NCBI GenBank assembly: GCA_013002265.1
Contig: JABDKK010000113.1
Location: 1-7,883 of the forward strand
Length of the DNA stretch: 7,883 nucleotides
From: Candidatus Nitrosopumilus sp.
GTDB taxonomy: Archaea > Thermoproteota > Nitrososphaeria > Nitrososphaerales > Nitrosopumilaceae
Direction: 5' to 3'
Shown here: positions 6,883 to 7,883 of the stretch, piece after piece
How positions within the stretch are numbered: position 1 is the stretch's first letter
Layout: the number at the start of each line of letters is the position of its first letter
Translations under genes and position numbers: made by a program
Notes under the pieces: generated by a model
Database searches by the model: none
Told to the model about the DNA's origin: nothing
What the model saw: only the letters and a program-made list of their open reading frames with translations

Positions 6883-6900
6883 GTTGTGATTTTAGTATCT
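6876..6900 (-). repeat. 25-bp near-repeat, copy 1 (3' end of paralogue 2)
   Basis: This copy covers the last two codons (Arg, Tyr) and the stop of paralogue 2, plus the start of its T-rich terminator. It matches 7859-7883 in the same orientation at 23 of 25 positions; the differences are at 6890-6891 versus 7873-7874. The repeat fits duplicated gene ends in a tandem family. Confidence 0.75.
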
Positions 6901-7815
6901 TGGTATGATGCTAAGTCTTGACTTTGCAGTGATTGCAATTATTGAGATAACTGCTACTGCTAGAATCATGGCTGCAATTGTACCAAACTCTGGGACTACA
7001 AATGTACCGATTATTTCAATTTTTTCAGCGCCTGCTAGGAACATTATTGTTACTTTGTTTGTAACCTTGTCAATTTGAACATCATCCCATTCTTCTCCAT
7101 CAACTAGTACCATGAAGATACCGTCTTGGACTGATTTTGCTGGGGTTACTGTTAAGGTTCCGTCATTTTTGGCATTGATGCTAATGACAATTGATTTGTC
7201 ATTAGTATTGATTTTTGCACTGGTTACTGTTCCACCTGTAATGCTGTATGGTATACATTTACCATTTGCAGTAATCTCATTTACACCACATGTTGTGGTA
7301 CTTGGTGTTGTTGGTTTTACCATTGCTTCTCCACCGATTAATTCAACTTGGACTTTGTTACTTTTTTCAGTACTGCCATAGTTTGCTTTAATGGTGTAGG
7401 TACCATCGTATTTCCATAAAGTACCTGCTGTGTTTAGCATAGTCTCAAAACTACCGTCTTCTGCTACACTGACTTGGTCAATTGTAACAATGGAGTTTAT
7501 TGGACTCACAACAGTTACCGTAACTGAAAATCCCGAGGCTGTATTTGCTACTTGACCCATTACTCTTATCATGTCATTATGTCCATATTCTGCCTTATCT
7601 GTCCAAACTGATATTGGAATTGATTTCATCAAAGATGTTTTAGCTGATGTTTTTGCATTTTCTGGATCACACTGTACGCATGCTGGTGGAAGATTTTGTT
7701 TTTCTTCCATATGCATGGTACTTTGATGTTGATCAGCATATGCTGAAGACATGGTTAAAGTACCGACTGCAGTCAAAAGGGCTAATAGCGCGAACGACGT
7801 ACGGCTGTTCATCAT
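6892..7815 (-). CDS. Secreted PEFG-CTERM surface protein, paralogue 2
   Basis: This 307-residue protein has a signal peptide (hydrophobic stretch about 8-22, probable cleavage after AYA, residue 27). It ends with PEFG at 275-278, a hydrophobic helix about 279-296 and a basic tail (KSR). After the signal comes a segment with His30, Met34, His35, Met36 and a CVQC pair (Cys46, Cys49). A beta-rich Ig-like region follows at about 65-158, with VAEDGSF and LWKYDGTYTIKANYG matching paralogue 1. A Thr/Pro linker then carries a second cysteine pair (Cys176, Cys187; TCGVNE to GKCIPY), possibly a disulfide. Last is a YSITGGTV domain (190-270), also shared with paralogue 1. It probably sits on the cell surface; its function is unknown. 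The start is the first of two adjacent ATGs (7815, 7812), with a TATA box about 34 nt upstream. Confidence 0.87.
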   Translation of the reverse strand: MMNSRTSFALLALLTAVGTLTMSSAYADQHQSTMHMEEKQNLPPACVQCDPENAKTSAKTSLMKSIPISVWTDKAEYGHNDMIRVMGQVANTASGFSVTVTVVSPINSIVTIDQVSVAEDGSFETMLNTAGTLWKYDGTYTIKANYGSTEKSNKVQVELIGGEAMVKPTTPSTTTCGVNEITANGKCIPYSITGGTVTSAKINTNDKSIVISINAKNDGTLTVTPAKSVQDGIFMVLVDGEEWDDVQIDKVTNKVTIMFLAGAEKIEIIGTFVVPEFGTIAAMILAVAVISIIAITAKSRLSIIPRY

Positions 7816-7844
7816 ATTGCGAGTTGAACATGTCTCTATTTATG

Positions 7845-7854
7845 TATATTTAAA
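7845..7854 (-). promoter_or_regulatory. TATA box of PEFG-CTERM paralogue 2
   Basis: On the minus strand this reads TTTAAATATA, centred about 34 nt before the ATG at 7815. It predicts a transcription start near 7822-7824 and a leader of only 7-9 nt. No Shine-Dalgarno sequence is visible in that leader. Confidence 0.5.
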
Positions 7855-7858
7855 AATA

Positions 7859-7883
7859 GAAAAAAGTTGTGAACTTAGTATCT
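7859..7883 (-). repeat. 25-bp near-repeat, copy 2 (at right edge)
   Basis: This copy has the same orientation and 23 of 25 identical bases compared with 6876-6900. In copy 1 it marks the final codons and terminator start of a PEFG-CTERM gene. Here it lies immediately upstream of paralogue 2 and is cut by the window edge, so the true repeat may extend further right. It includes a T6 run on the minus strand (7865-7860), a likely terminator for the upstream gene. Confidence 0.75.
7875..7883 (-). CDS. Possible last codons of a third PEFG-CTERM paralogue (rest beyond right edge)
   Basis: On the minus strand the last nine bases read Arg-Tyr-stop, identical to the end of paralogue 2, and a matching post-stop sequence and T-run follow. 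This suggests that a third tandem gene ends here, 59 bp upstream of paralogue 2. Only three codons are visible, so the call rests entirely on the repeat. Confidence 0.4.
   Translation of the reverse strand, partial: RY

Noticed and set aside
7112..7381. Open frame of 89 codons on the plus strand with hydrophobic stretches
   Set aside because: It could be mistaken for a small membrane protein, but it lies inside PEFG paralogue 2 on the opposite strand and has no ribosome binding site or promoter.
7647..7853. Open frame of 68 codons on the plus strand at the right edge
   Set aside because: It runs antisense through the signal peptide and promoter of paralogue 2; no family resemblance.

Overview
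The window looks like a chromosomal segment of an AT-rich thaumarchaeon (an ammonia-oxidising Nitrosopumilus/Nitrosarchaeum-like archaeon). The strongest taxonomic clue is a pair of secreted proteins ending in a PEFG-CTERM sorting signal, which is characteristic of Thaumarchaeota. Archaeal TATA boxes placed about 25 nt upstream of start codons (leaderless transcripts), frequent TTG starts and T-rich terminators agree with this. No rRNA, tRNA, CRISPR array or mobile element was seen.

Left part (1-2750, minus strand): the N-terminal 315 residues of a B12-binding-type radical SAM protein that continues past the left edge, then larB, then a malate dehydrogenase gene (mdh). mdh and larB lie head to tail and are separated by 33 bp containing a T7 tract.

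Middle (2840-6017, plus strand): a tightly packed operon of larC, larE and an IscS/NifS-type cysteine desulfurase. Stop and start codons overlap or abut at both junctions. The divergent spacer 2751-2839 carries promoters for both directions. LarB, LarC and LarE together are the complete known enzyme set for making the nickel-pincer nucleotide (NPN) from nicotinic acid adenine dinucleotide. LarB carboxylates and hydrolyses it, LarE adds sulfur, and LarC inserts nickel. LarE here has the three-cysteine arrangement linked to a [4Fe-4S] cluster, and the co-transcribed desulfurase is a natural sulfur source for it. LarA, the only well-known NPN-dependent enzyme, is not in the window, so the client enzyme is unknown. 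The neighbouring mdh makes a 2-hydroxyacid client a reasonable guess.

Right part (6019-7883, minus strand): two tandem paralogous secreted PEFG-CTERM surface proteins, convergent to the Lar operon with a single base between the stop codons. A 25-bp near-repeat of the 3' end of the second one reappears at the right edge, suggesting that a third paralogue ends there.
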